Assembly: GCA_947371955.1 (NCBI GenBank)
Contig: CANBRQ010000015.1
Location: 1-42,688, forward strand
DNA from: Paracoccaceae bacterium
GTDB taxonomy: Bacteria > Pseudomonadota > Alphaproteobacteria > Rhodobacterales > Rhodobacteraceae
DNA length: 42,688 nucleotides
Direction: 5' to 3'
In this document: positions 27,643-36,029 of the stretch, in pieces
Layout of the letters: each line of letters opens with the position of its first letter
How positions within the stretch are numbered: position 1 is the stretch's first letter
Program-made: the position numbers and the translations under genes
The notes under the pieces: model-generated
Told to the model about the DNA's origin: nothing
Databases searched by the model: none
What the model saw: only the letters and a program-made list of their open reading frames with translations

Positions 27643-28570
27643 GCGCGGGCGGCCTTGGGCTTGGGCCAGGCCTTGGCAAAGCCCGACACCACGTTGCGGA
27701 AATGCCTCGCCCGGTCCGCCGCGGCCTTCTTGCCGCCCAGGGCCAGCACTGACCATGCCACGCTGCGCGAGAGGTTGAAGACGGCCAGCAGCCCATAGCA
27801 GGCCAGCCCCGCCACCATGCCGCCATGCTTGCGGTGCAGCCGCACCGTGCCCTCGGTCAGCATGATGTCGCGCTTGTGGTTCAGGCTTTTCACCGAGCCA
27901 CCACCGAAATGGGTGATTTCTCCGACGGGAGCAAAACGACTTTCCAGCCCGCATTGGCATAGCGGCGGCACCAGTCTGTTTCCTCGCCATAAAAGAAGAA
28001 GGCGTCATCCAGCAGACCCACCTGCCGCATCGCTGCCCGGCGCACGAACATGGCGCAGCCGGAAATCACCTCCACCGAGCGCTGATCCATCCGGTCCCAG
28101 CTTTCCATCCGGTAGACGTCGAACAGCGCGAACCGGGTCAGGCCCAGCATCTGGAACGTCAGGTTGCGCAGCGTCGGGAACTTGGTGGAGGAGACCTGCA
28201 TGGACCCATCGCGGTTCAGGATGCGCGGCCCCATCACCGCGACATCCGGATTGCGGTCCAGCCACGTCACGGCATTGGGCAGGACCGAACCATGGACCAG
28301 CGTATCTGTGTTTAACAGCAGCATGTGCCGCCCTTTGGCCCGTGCCAGCGCCACATTGTTGGCGGCGGCAAAGCCGAGATTTCGGTCATTGGCTATGGCG
28401 ATCACGGTGGGAAACTCGGCCGCCAGCATGGCCAGCGAGTCATCTGAGGAAGCGTTATCGACCACAAAGATCTCGGCGCTCAGCCGTCCTTGTCCGGCGA
28501 ACACGGTATGCAGGCAATCGCGCAGCATGGAGCGGGTATTCCAGTTCACGATGACGATCGAAAGGTCCAT
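27639..28570 (-). pseudogene. Family 2 glycosyltransferase (rhamnosyltransferase-like), frameshifted near the 3' end
   Basis: From ATG 28570 the first 214 or so residues are a typical GT2 enzyme: LSIVIVNWNTRSMLRDCL, VVDNASSDDS, LLLNTDTLV (DxD) and FFFYGEETDWCRRYANAGWKVVLLP. The frame then closes at 27890 after 12 unrelated residues. The natural continuation VGEITHFGGGSVKSLNHKRD is in another frame and ends at 27639, in a normal ATGA overlap with the next gene. The break is at 27927-27929 (CTCCCGTC on the minus strand) and fits loss of one C. As written, the protein ends before the conserved H-x-G-G-x-S region and is probably inactive. Confidence 0.85.
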
Positions 28571-28582
28571 AATGTTATCCTG

Positions 28583-29922
28583 TCAGAAAAGTCGGGAAAC
28601 GGGCCCGATCGGGGCCGCTTTGCGGTGGAGGATTTTTCCTTTGGGTCGGCCAGCGGCCGTGGGCAATGGGGCATCGACCAGCCAGACTCCGGACCCGATC
28701 AGGAAGATGAAAAGCACGAACAGCGCGTTCCACAGATGCACGGTGGCCGCCGCCACAGAGATGCCGAACAGCGTGAAGGCCCAGGCATGGCGGGCATTGC
28801 GCAGGTCTGCGGCAGGCCCTTGCGCTGGCCCGCCTTCAGGATCAGCCAGACCAGCAGAACCACCAGCAAGACGAACGCGGGCAAGCCGTAGCGGCAGGCA
28901 ACCACCAGCCAGAAATTGTCCATGCTGTCGGACATGTAGACGGGCCTGATCCAGTCCCCCAAGCCAATTCCGAACAGCGGATGCCGCCACACCTCGGCCG
29001 AGCCGAACTGGAAGATCAGGATACGGTTATAGCCCGACACCGCCGAGAAGGTCAGGTAGGTGACAAACACCTGAAACGGGTTGCGCGTCGACAGCGTGTC
29101 GATGCCGATGCAAATCAGCGCGAACAGCCCGGCGAGCATCTTCCAGCGCCCCTCGACCTTGCCCAGCACTCTTTGCCAGACCGCCACGAACAGTTGCAGG
29201 ATCAGCACGGTATAGGGCCCGCCCGAGGCTGACAGGAAGGTCGCCATGATCACGCCCAGCACCTGCGTCATGCCTTTGAAGTTCAGCAGTTTGCGCTCGG
29301 CCATCACGAAATAGGCCATCGAGAAGGCTGCGGCGGAAAAGACGCCGTAAAGGATCGGATGGTCGAACGGCCCGAAGGCGCGGTTCAGCCCCATGCGTTT
29401 GTCAATATAGGGTGCCATCGGGCCACCGACGACCTTGACGATGCCATCGTGCAGGATGTGGATGCCGGTTACTTCCTCGGGCAGGGTAAACAGCACCATG
29501 ACGCAGGTGGCGCCCACGAAGAACCGGGCGACGGCGTAGAAGTCTTCATAGCTGCGCGCATAGATACGGCCGACAAGGTAGGAGCCCAGAAACTCGATCA
29601 CATAGATCCCACCCGACTGCGTGCCTTGCCCGATGCCGCCCCAGATCTCCAGCGCCAGAAAGCACCAGGCGGAATGCGCGATGGCCAGCCAGTCAAAGGC
29701 GTTGATCTTGCCGCGCTTACCCGAGATCAGAGCCTGCAGCATGGGGAACAGCGCGAACAGCAGCACGAAGCGGTAGACCGACAGCCGCAGCCCGGCAAGG
29801 TTGACCGAGACAGAAGTCGGCAACATCATCCCGAAGAAGAACAATGTCACGACCAAGGGCGCGCCAAGGAAGCGGCGCACCTTGATGTCTGGGATCGGCA
29901 GGGCCGTGCCGGTAAGAGTCAT
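28583..29922 (-). pseudogene. O-antigen polymerase/ligase-type membrane protein, frameshifted near the 3' end
   Basis: A multi-helix Wzy/WaaL-type protein. Hydrophobic segments repeat from residue 20 onward, and GLNRAFGPFDHPILYGVF matches the large periplasmic loop of the family. The frame is intact to LILKAGQRKGLP near 28815, then continues out of frame and closes at 28699. The correct continuation (ADLRNARHAWAFTLFGISV, two more membrane helices) ends at 28583, 12 bases before the next gene. One base appears missing near 28810-28816. The as-written product loses its last one or two helices. A role as repeat-unit polymerase is likely because a Wzx flippase is encoded nearby. Confidence 0.85.
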
Positions 29923-29925
29923 GGC

Positions 29926-30932
29926 TCAGGCCACCTTTGACCGCAGGGGCAGCGCTGGACGCTCGACATAGGACCAGCTGGCCCGGGCGATTGGCAGGGT
30001 GCAGACAATGGACAGCACGGCCAGTTCAATCGGCGTGACCCTCGGCAGCAAGGTGACAAGGGTCTGCGCCACGGGCCAGCCATAGATATAGACGCCATAG
30101 GAGATGTCTTCCTTCAGATCCAGCGCCGGGGTGCGAAAGGCGAGCAGCAGCACGCCATAGCAGAACGCTGCCGTCCCGATCACATCGCCCAAGGTGGTGC
30201 CGAAACCGAGGAATGCGGCCAGAATGGGCGGCAGCAGCAGGGCGGGGTGCAGGGCAATCGAAGTACGGAACCGCCAGGCCGTCATGCCAAGGGCAAATGC
30301 CAGAAACAGCGGGGCAAAGGTCGCCAACCGGCCCGGCGGGATCGGCGCAAAGACTGCCAAGCCGATGGCCAGCGCCAGCAGCGCCTCGGCCCCGACCGGA
30401 GAGCACAGCAGGCGCAGACGCACGGCGGCAAAGCAGATCAGATAGGCGGCCACCTCGTATTGCAGGCTCCAGAGCGGTCCGTTGACGGCATGGGGGTAGG
30501 GGTTGCTTGCATAGGCCCCGGTGATCTGATGCTCCAGCCCCACAAGGCTGAGGCCGCGCAGAATGTAACGGGCCGCTTCGATCGTGGGCGGTGTGGCGCC
30601 CGACAGGATGGCCAGACCCAGCGAGGCAACCAGCGCCACAGCCAGACCCGGCAGGATACGCCGCGCGCGGGCGGCCCAGAAGGCAGCGGCAGTCCGACGC
30701 TCGGCGCTTTGCACGATCAGGAAGCCGGAGAGGAAGAAGAACAGAACCACCGCCCAGCCGCCCAGCGAGTGTCCGGTCATGGCCTGCAGGGGCTCGGCGG
30801 TGCCGATGCCAAGGGCCAGGGGCCAGGGGCCAGGGGCCAGGCATGGCTGACGACCACCGAGATCGCGGCGATCAGGCGCAGCAGGTCAAGGTTGTTGCCC
30901 CGGCGCGATGCGATGGCGTCTGACAGGGTCAC
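29926..30932 (-). pseudogene. Acyltransferase family 3 (probable polysaccharide O-acetyltransferase), out of frame at a heptanucleotide tract
   Basis: The N-terminus runs from GTG 30932 (overlapping the upstream stop as GTGA): TLSDAIASRRGNNLDLLRL, then ISVVVSHAWPLA, the usual first helix with the active-site histidine region. At 30814-30841 the tract CCTGGCC is repeated four times, which moves the frame to a stop near 30777. The rest of the enzyme (SLGGWAVVLFFFLSGFLIVQSAE and about nine more helices, to stop 29926) is in another frame. With two copies the frames join as SHAWPLALGIGTAEPL, exactly what the family looks like (330 residues); five copies would also be open. It should acetylate sugars in the repeat unit. 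In this sequence it is OFF, unless ATG 30780 gives a shortened protein. Confidence 0.85.
30807..30841 (-). repeat. Heptanucleotide tandem repeat (CCTGGCC)4 plus one degenerate copy
   Basis: Four perfect CCTGGCC units (30841 down to 30814) and a fifth, CTTGGCA (30813-30807), inside the acyltransferase gene. Seven is not a multiple of three, so each gained or lost unit shifts the reading frame. Copy numbers 2 and 5 give an open gene; 3 and 4 do not. Confidence 0.95.
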
Positions 30933-32167
30933 GCTTGCCCCCTGACCACAACCGGACGCCACAACTTGGCGCGGAGGATGCGCTTGGCCGTGCCAGCCAA
31001 AGATTGCAGCTTTTCCCGTGCTGGCAGACGCAGCCAAAGCGGCTGCAGCGACAGACCCCTTTCCTGCGGCACCTTCATACCGAAGGCGCGCATCTCCAGC
31101 CGTCGGCCAAAGACCGCGCCTTGGCTTGCCAGCAGGTTCGGTTGCGCCTTGGCGATCACATCGCGGTCGGTTGGCGTTGCCACCAATGCTCCCGCAGCAA
31201 TCGCCGCCTCGATCAGGCGCAGACCCGCCGGGGTGCGGGCGATGATCAGCGACCGTCCCGCATCGACATTGCCTGCCGGAGGATTGTGCCAAGGATCGCC
31301 GACCGAGATATCGGCGAAAGCGCCCGTATGATCGGTGCAGATGCGGCAGCGCCAGCGGCGCTCCGATTGCAGGATACGGCCCCAGCCCTCGGCATACGGG
31401 ATGCCGTCCGAGGTGACTTCACCCGCCTCGGTCATGTACTTCGCCTGCATAAGACCGGGCCAGCCATCACCGCGATAGCGCAGATCGGTCAGCTTGGCTT
31501 TCGCCGGCACGCCCAGACGGGCCAGAAGCTTGTCAGTCGCCACCAGATTTGGCGCCCCGGCGCAGAAAATCCCGATCGTCACGGCGAGCTTGTCGTCAAT
31601 CCCGGCCTTCTTGACGGAAGCCACGTCACAGGGCTTGCCCACGAACACGACCTGCGTCTCGGAGGAAGCAATCGCGCCAATCGCCTCAGCCGCGCTGGCC
31701 TGGGCATAGCGCGAGCCAGCACCGCGCATCAGATCCTCGCGCGTCGTGCTGATGACGGCTTCGTTGAAGCGCGGCTCGTTCTGACGGGCACGGACATGCG
31801 CCACTCCACCGGCCACGCCCGATTGCAGGGCAAACAAGGCCAGGGCCGTGACCGCTCCGCCCGAGGAGCCGCGATGGCGGACAGCGTCATCGGCAGCATA
31901 GCCTTCCCAAGTGGCCAGAACTGGGCCCCAGATGGCGTCAATTGCATCCTTGCGGGGCAGGGTCGTGTAGTCGACGGCAACCCCGGCGCAAAGTTTCGCA
32001 GCAGCCTCGGCGGCCTTGCGGCCATCGGTGCCGGCGGCAACCACGGGGCGGCGGCCGTTGACCGGGTCGTCGACCATCTTGATGAAGTCCGGGAAGGCGC
32101 CAGCGCAGGCGCCACAGCCGGTGCAGAGGTTGCAGGCAACCGCTTTGGTGATCGGATCTTGGGTCAC
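30929..32167 (-). CDS. FrhB-family Fe-S protein (coenzyme F420 hydrogenase/dehydrogenase beta-subunit-like)
   Basis: A 412-residue protein starting at GTG 32167, which overlaps the flippase stop (GTGA). The N-terminus has a ferredoxin-like cluster CNLCTGCGAC; further cysteines occur in VGKPCDV, GIFCAG and WRCRICTDHTG. The middle matches the FrhB N- and C-domains (RHRGSSGGAVTALALFALQSG, ISVGDPW). Free-standing FrhB-like genes are common in polysaccharide loci beside pyruvyl transferases, as here. Their role is not settled; a flavin- and Fe-S-dependent modification of a sugar is possible. There is no sign of F420 biosynthesis in the window. Confidence 0.85.
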   Translation of the reverse strand: MTQDPITKAVACNLCTGCGACAGAFPDFIKMVDDPVNGRRPVVAAGTDGRKAAEAAAKLCAGVAVDYTTLPRKDAIDAIWGPVLATWEGYAADDAVRHRGSSGGAVTALALFALQSGVAGGVAHVRARQNEPRFNEAVISTTREDLMRGAGSRYAQASAAEAIGAIASSETQVVFVGKPCDVASVKKAGIDDKLAVTIGIFCAGAPNLVATDKLLARLGVPAKAKLTDLRYRGDGWPGLMQAKYMTEAGEVTSDGIPYAEGWGRILQSERRWRCRICTDHTGAFADISVGDPWHNPPAGNVDAGRSLIIARTPAGLRLIEAAIAAGALVATPTDRDVIAKAQPNLLASQGAVFGRRLEMRAFGMKVPQERGLSLQPLWLRLPAREKLQSLAGTAKRILRAKLWRPVVVRGQA

Positions 32168-33396
32168 AGCACGGCCTCCTCGGAAATCGGTTTGAAGCTC
32201 AATTGCAGCAGGACATGGGCGCGCAGGGTGGCCAGCATCTCGCCCACCATCGCGGCCATCGCGACGGTCAGTAACGGCTCGCCCGTCGCGGCAAGGCCAA
32301 TCGCGGGCAGCAGGGCCAAGGCCCGCCAGAAGTTGGCACGGGCCGGATCGCCGGTGCGGCCTGAGGCGACAGCCAGTTGCGAATGCGGCGTGCGCAGGAT
32401 GCGGAAGGCCGCCGCCACGCCCAGCGCCAAAGCCAACGGGAACGAGGGGCGGAACTGCGCGCCATAGACCAAGGCGATGGCAATCGGGGCCAGCACAGCA
32501 AAGCCAAGGGCGAAGGTTGCCGCCAGCGCCATATGCACCTGCACTGCCGAGTTGACCACCGGACGCAGGGTGCCGTTGAGCAGCGCAACCCGCAGCCGAG
32601 GCGCCAGCAAGGATCCCGCCGCACGGCCCGTGATCTGCGCCGGCAGGCTCGCCAGTTGCAGGGCCACGCCGTAGATACCAACCTCGGCCCAGCCAAACCA
32701 GCCCGCTACGATCAGACGGTCCGCCTGAAAGGTCAGGAACATCAGGAAGGCGTTGACGACCAAGGGCGTGCCGAACTTGAAAGCACGGTTCAGGATCACG
32801 GCGTCGAAATGCATTGTCCAGCGGCGATGGGCTATCAGATGCGACAGCACAACCTGCGCTGCAGACTGAAAGATCAACGCCACCAGCATCGCCCGGTGAT
32901 CCGGCACCAGATGCCCGATGAGCGGCAAGGACACCAGCATCACCAGAACCGAACCACCCTCGACCAGCGCCAGTGGTAGATAACGGAAGTTCCGCTCGGC
33001 CAGACGATAATCGAGGTTCAGGAAGGCGCGCATCAGCGGGATGACGGCCAGCGCCATGTACTCGCCAAGGCCCGCCCCGTCGGGCAGCAGCAAGGCCATC
33101 GGCACGGCCAAGGCCAGCAGCATCGCCGCCATCGCCAGCCCGCGCAGCAGGGCTGCACCCTGCAGGGCAGACATGAAACGCGGGTCATCGCCATCGTGTG
33201 AGGTCATCAGCAGGCGTTCCACGCCGATGTCGCTGATCATCTCTGTCAGGCGCAGGACCAGAACCAGCACCATAGCGCGGCCCAGTTCCTCGGGCCCCGT
33301 GGCCCAAGCCAGCACGACCGAGCGCAACAGGGCGCCGATCTCGGCCAGGAACGGCACCGACCATGCGAGGGCGCGTCCTTTGAAGCCAACCGACAT
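32164..33396 (-). CDS. Wzx-type polysaccharide flippase
   Basis: A 410-residue inner-membrane protein of the MOP/PST family with about 12 hydrophobic segments. ATG 33396 (MSVGFKGRALAWSVPFLAEIG) lies one base after the stop of the pyruvyl transferase gene; an open frame to 33483 is not supported. It should move the lipid-linked repeat unit across the inner membrane, before polymerisation by the nearby Wzy-like protein. It is intact. Confidence 0.88.
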   Translation of the reverse strand: MSVGFKGRALAWSVPFLAEIGALLRSVVLAWATGPEELGRAMVLVLVLRLTEMISDIGVERLLMTSHDGDDPRFMSALQGAALLRGLAMAAMLLALAVPMALLLPDGAGLGEYMALAVIPLMRAFLNLDYRLAERNFRYLPLALVEGGSVLVMLVSLPLIGHLVPDHRAMLVALIFQSAAQVVLSHLIAHRRWTMHFDAVILNRAFKFGTPLVVNAFLMFLTFQADRLIVAGWFGWAEVGIYGVALQLASLPAQITGRAAGSLLAPRLRVALLNGTLRPVVNSAVQVHMALAATFALGFAVLAPIAIALVYGAQFRPSFPLALALGVAAAFRILRTPHSQLAVASGRTGDPARANFWRALALLPAIGLAATGEPLLTVAMAAMVGEMLATLRAHVLLQLSFKPISEEAVL

Positions 33397-33397
33397 C

Positions 33398-34646
33398 TCA
33401 GGTCCCGATCTGCGCGGCAATCGCGTCCATCTGCGCCTCGGCTCGCTGGCGCAGGCCGGCGACCAGTCCGGCCAACCGCACACGGGTTTCGTTGCGATGC
33501 GCGACCGAGATCAGCACGACCCGCGCCAAGGCCGCCGTATCCAGCAGGCGCAGATCGGCCACATGGTCGCCGATGCCGCATTGATCAAACACGCCCGCTG
33601 TCTTGTCGGAATAGCCCAGCCCCAGCGTCGGCGTACCCGAAGAAAACGCCCCAATCGTGGCATGCATCCGCGCCCCGGCAAACCAGTCCAGCCGGGCCAG
33701 AACCCATTTCAGCTCCATCGCGTTCGGGCGGCTTTCGATGATCTCGATCCGGTCGGCATATTCCGCCCCCAGCCGCGCCTTCAGATCGCGCGAGGCGGAC
33801 AGATCGCTTTCCGGCGCGCCCTCGGCCTGATGCACATGCGGCACCAGCAGCAGGCGCATCGTCGGGTTCAGGTTCAGAACGGCGCGGCAGGTCACCTCCA
33901 ACTGCCGGTCATGGCGGTCGGCCAGACGGAAGGTCTTTTGCGCGGCCAAAGGCGCCATCGACAACAGGCCCGAGACGTTGAGGCCGATAACCGGGAAATC
34001 GCGCGCGGCGGTCAGCCAGCCCAGAACCGTGTCCGACAGACCGGACTTGGGCGCTATCGGCGGTAGGGCCACGGCCATATCCAGCCCCAACCGATGCTTT
34101 TCCGGGTTGAAATCAGCACCCAGCATATCCTGCATGAACTTGTAGCTGCCCTTGTCGCGCAGCCAGACGGCATCGGCCGCCTTCAGGATGCCCACCGCTT
34201 CTGCCCGGCACCCGGCTGTGTTGAACGGCCCAAGCGTCTGCGGCAGCAGGATCAGTTTCTTGCCCGAATCCAGCGCCAGTTGCTTGGACAGACCCATGGT
34301 GCGGAAGCGCTTCGGTCCGTACAGATCGGTGAAGCTGTCGCCGCCCGACACGTCCAGAATGACCTTGCTGCGGGCGATCACCCGGGCCGAGGGCGAATGC
34401 ATCCCCCATCCGCGCCAAAGCGCCCACGCCCACCAGATTTTCCGAACGCCAGTAGCGACGGGTATTGCTGAGGCCGATCAGGTCAACTTTGGCAAATCCC
34501 CAATCCACCTTCCTGTGGCCCTTGCCGTTGTCGGCCACAGCCACCGGCCCGATCTTGCGCGCGCTCAACCCGGCGACCGCAGACATGCACAGGGCGCTGA
34601 CCCCTTGGTTTCCGGTATCCGGCGCGGCGTTCAGAATGGAGATCAT
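33398..34646 (-). pseudogene. Polysaccharide pyruvyl transferase, frameshifted in the first quarter
   Basis: The N-terminal part from ATG 34646 (MISILNAAPDTGNQGVSAL, family opening with the GNxG motif) runs to LVGVGALARMG. The remainder is in another frame (ARVIARSKVILDVSGGDSF, LPQTLGPF, WFAGARMHATIGAFSSGTPTLGLGYSDK, the H-x-x-I-x7-P-x6-Y region). The frames join if one G is removed from the G5 run at 34403-34407 (minus strand), giving a 415-residue protein. The enzyme would add a pyruvate ketal from PEP to the polysaccharide, giving negative charge. It is the first gene of the minus-strand operon. An ATG at 34402 could express an N-truncated form. Confidence 0.85.
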
Positions 34647-34704
34647 GATCTTTTTCGGACTTTATGTTTGTGTTCGGGGCTGCACTACCAGTGCCGGACC
34701 TAAG

Positions 34705-34716
34705 TGTCCTAGGACA
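34705..34716. promoter_or_regulatory. Palindrome TGTCCTAGGACA in the divergent exopolysaccharide promoter region
   Basis: A perfect 12-bp palindrome in the 133-base region between the pyruvyl transferase start (34646) and the lipoprotein start (34780), about 60-75 bases from each ATG. Its place suits an operator that controls both directions. No matching copy was noticed elsewhere in the window. Confidence 0.5.
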
Positions 34717-34779
34717 GGCGGGATAGAGTGCCGACCGATCGACGCATTCGACTGCCCACTGGGAGTAGAGGCTATACGC

Positions 34780-35862
34780 ATGGGTAGGGTTCTTGGCTGG
34801 AAACGGGGTGCGGCGGTGCTTTTGCTGCTGGCCGCCTGCGTTCCGCAAGTGCCCTCAGACCTGCCGAAGATCGCCGGATCCGAGACTGCTGGCGTGGTGG
34901 AGCGAATCTCGGTCAACGCGCCACCAAACACCTTGGCTCATACGCCGCTGTGCGGCGGGGCCAAGCTGGCCACCAGCGTCAAATCCTCCAGCAAGGGCGG
35001 CTATGCGCCGCCTTCGGGTTATCTGGTGGGGCCAAGTGACAACTTGAAATTCAACATCTTCGGTGAGGCCGGCATGACCGACATCACCGCCCGTGTTGAC
35101 GACGCCGGTTATGTGCAACTGCCGATGGTGGAACTGGTCAAGGTGTCGGGAAAGACCACACGCGACATTCAGGCCCAGTTGAAAGAGGCCTACAAGGCCA
35201 ATCTGATCAACCCATGGGTCACTGTCGAACTGATCGAGGCGCAAAGTGCGCCGATGTATTTCCTGGGCGAGTTCAACCAGTCCGGCGTCAAGTACATGAG
35301 TGGTGCCACCGATATCCTGCAGGCCTTGGCCTTGGCAGGTGGCCTGTCGCCGGACGCCTATCTCCCCGGCGCTCGGCTGCTCCGCGACAACCATGTCTGC
35401 ACGGTTGACCTCAACGCCCTGCTGCGCAACGGCGATTTCAGCCAGAACGTCTGGATCAAGCCTCGCGACGTGATCTTCGCCCCGCGCAAGCAGGATATGT
35501 CGGTCTATGTCATCGGCGCGGTCGGCTCTCCGCAGGCGGTGCCTTATGGTGCCGATGGGCGCACACTGTTGCAGGTTCTGTCCATGGCGGGCGGGCCGGT
35601 TTCCGGCGTGGCGCAACTGGGAGGCATTAGGATCGTGCGCAGCACCTCGCCCACCACGGGTGAGTTGATTGTCTTTGACGTCCGAAAGGCGCTGACAGGT
35701 CGCGGCCTTGATCTGCCGCTGGAGCCGGGGGATGTGGTCTTTGTTCCGTCGTCAGAACTGGGTGACTGGAACACCGCCGTGGCGCAGATCCTGCCCAGCC
35801 TGCAGCTGTTGGGCGGCATTCTGACTCCGATCAACCTGATCCAGAACCTCAACAGCAACTGA
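34780..35862 (+). CDS. Wza-like polysaccharide export lipoprotein
   Basis: A 360-residue outer-membrane lipoprotein. The signal ends in lipobox LAAC with C20. The Poly_export domain is visible (YLVGPSDNLKFNIFGEAGMTDITARVDDAGYVQLPMV), followed by SLBB-type repeats (PMYFLGEFNQSGVKYMSG, VYVIGAVGSPQAVPYG) and a final segment ending in LNSN. It forms the export channel that meets the Wzc-like protein. ATG 34780 has GAGG nine bases upstream. It is divergent from the rest of the locus. A weak TAYCC-N4-GGRTA-like sequence (34773-34786) overlaps the start codon. Confidence 0.92.
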   Translation: MGRVLGWKRGAAVLLLLAACVPQVPSDLPKIAGSETAGVVERISVNAPPNTLAHTPLCGGAKLATSVKSSSKGGYAPPSGYLVGPSDNLKFNIFGEAGMTDITARVDDAGYVQLPMVELVKVSGKTTRDIQAQLKEAYKANLINPWVTVELIEAQSAPMYFLGEFNQSGVKYMSGATDILQALALAGGLSPDAYLPGARLLRDNHVCTVDLNALLRNGDFSQNVWIKPRDVIFAPRKQDMSVYVIGAVGSPQAVPYGADGRTLLQVLSMAGGPVSGVAQLGGIRIVRSTSPTTGELIVFDVRKALTGRGLDLPLEPGDVVFVPSSELGDWNTAVAQILPSLQLLGGILTPINLIQNLNSN

Positions 35863-35932
35863 TCCGCCAATTAATTGTAAAAGTTGAATAAAGGCCTACC
35901 GCGCGGACGTGATCCCGCTGGCTTGTCACCTT

Positions 35933-35947
35933 AATCAAGCCTTGATT
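35933..35947. promoter_or_regulatory. Inverted repeat AATCAAG-c-CTTGATT upstream of the RTX repeat gene
   Basis: A perfect 7-bp inverted repeat with a single central base, 83 bases before the ATG of the RTX protein and 70 bases after the lipoprotein stop. The AT-rich stretch before it (35870-35895) could hold a promoter. With a one-base loop it is more likely a protein-binding dyad than a terminator. Confidence 0.5.
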
Positions 35948-36029
35948 GATGCCTGATAGTCGGGCCTTAGCGCAGGACCCTGTCGTTCTGCCAAACGTCC
36001 CTTTTCAGCATCCAGCAACCGAGGCTTCG

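Noticed and set aside
27643-28008. N-terminal extension of the family 4 glycosyltransferase
   Set aside because: The extension is Arg/Gly-rich noise antiparallel in style to the GT2 coding frame; ATG 27642 overlaps the correct upstream stop.
30026-30844. A 272-codon alternative minus-strand frame over the acyltransferase
   Set aside because: It is the out-of-frame shadow of the acyltransferase and contains no membrane helices.
30908-32467. A 519-codon open frame on the plus strand
   Set aside because: Antisense to the FrhB-like gene and the flippase end; no recognisable domain and a composition typical of shadow frames.
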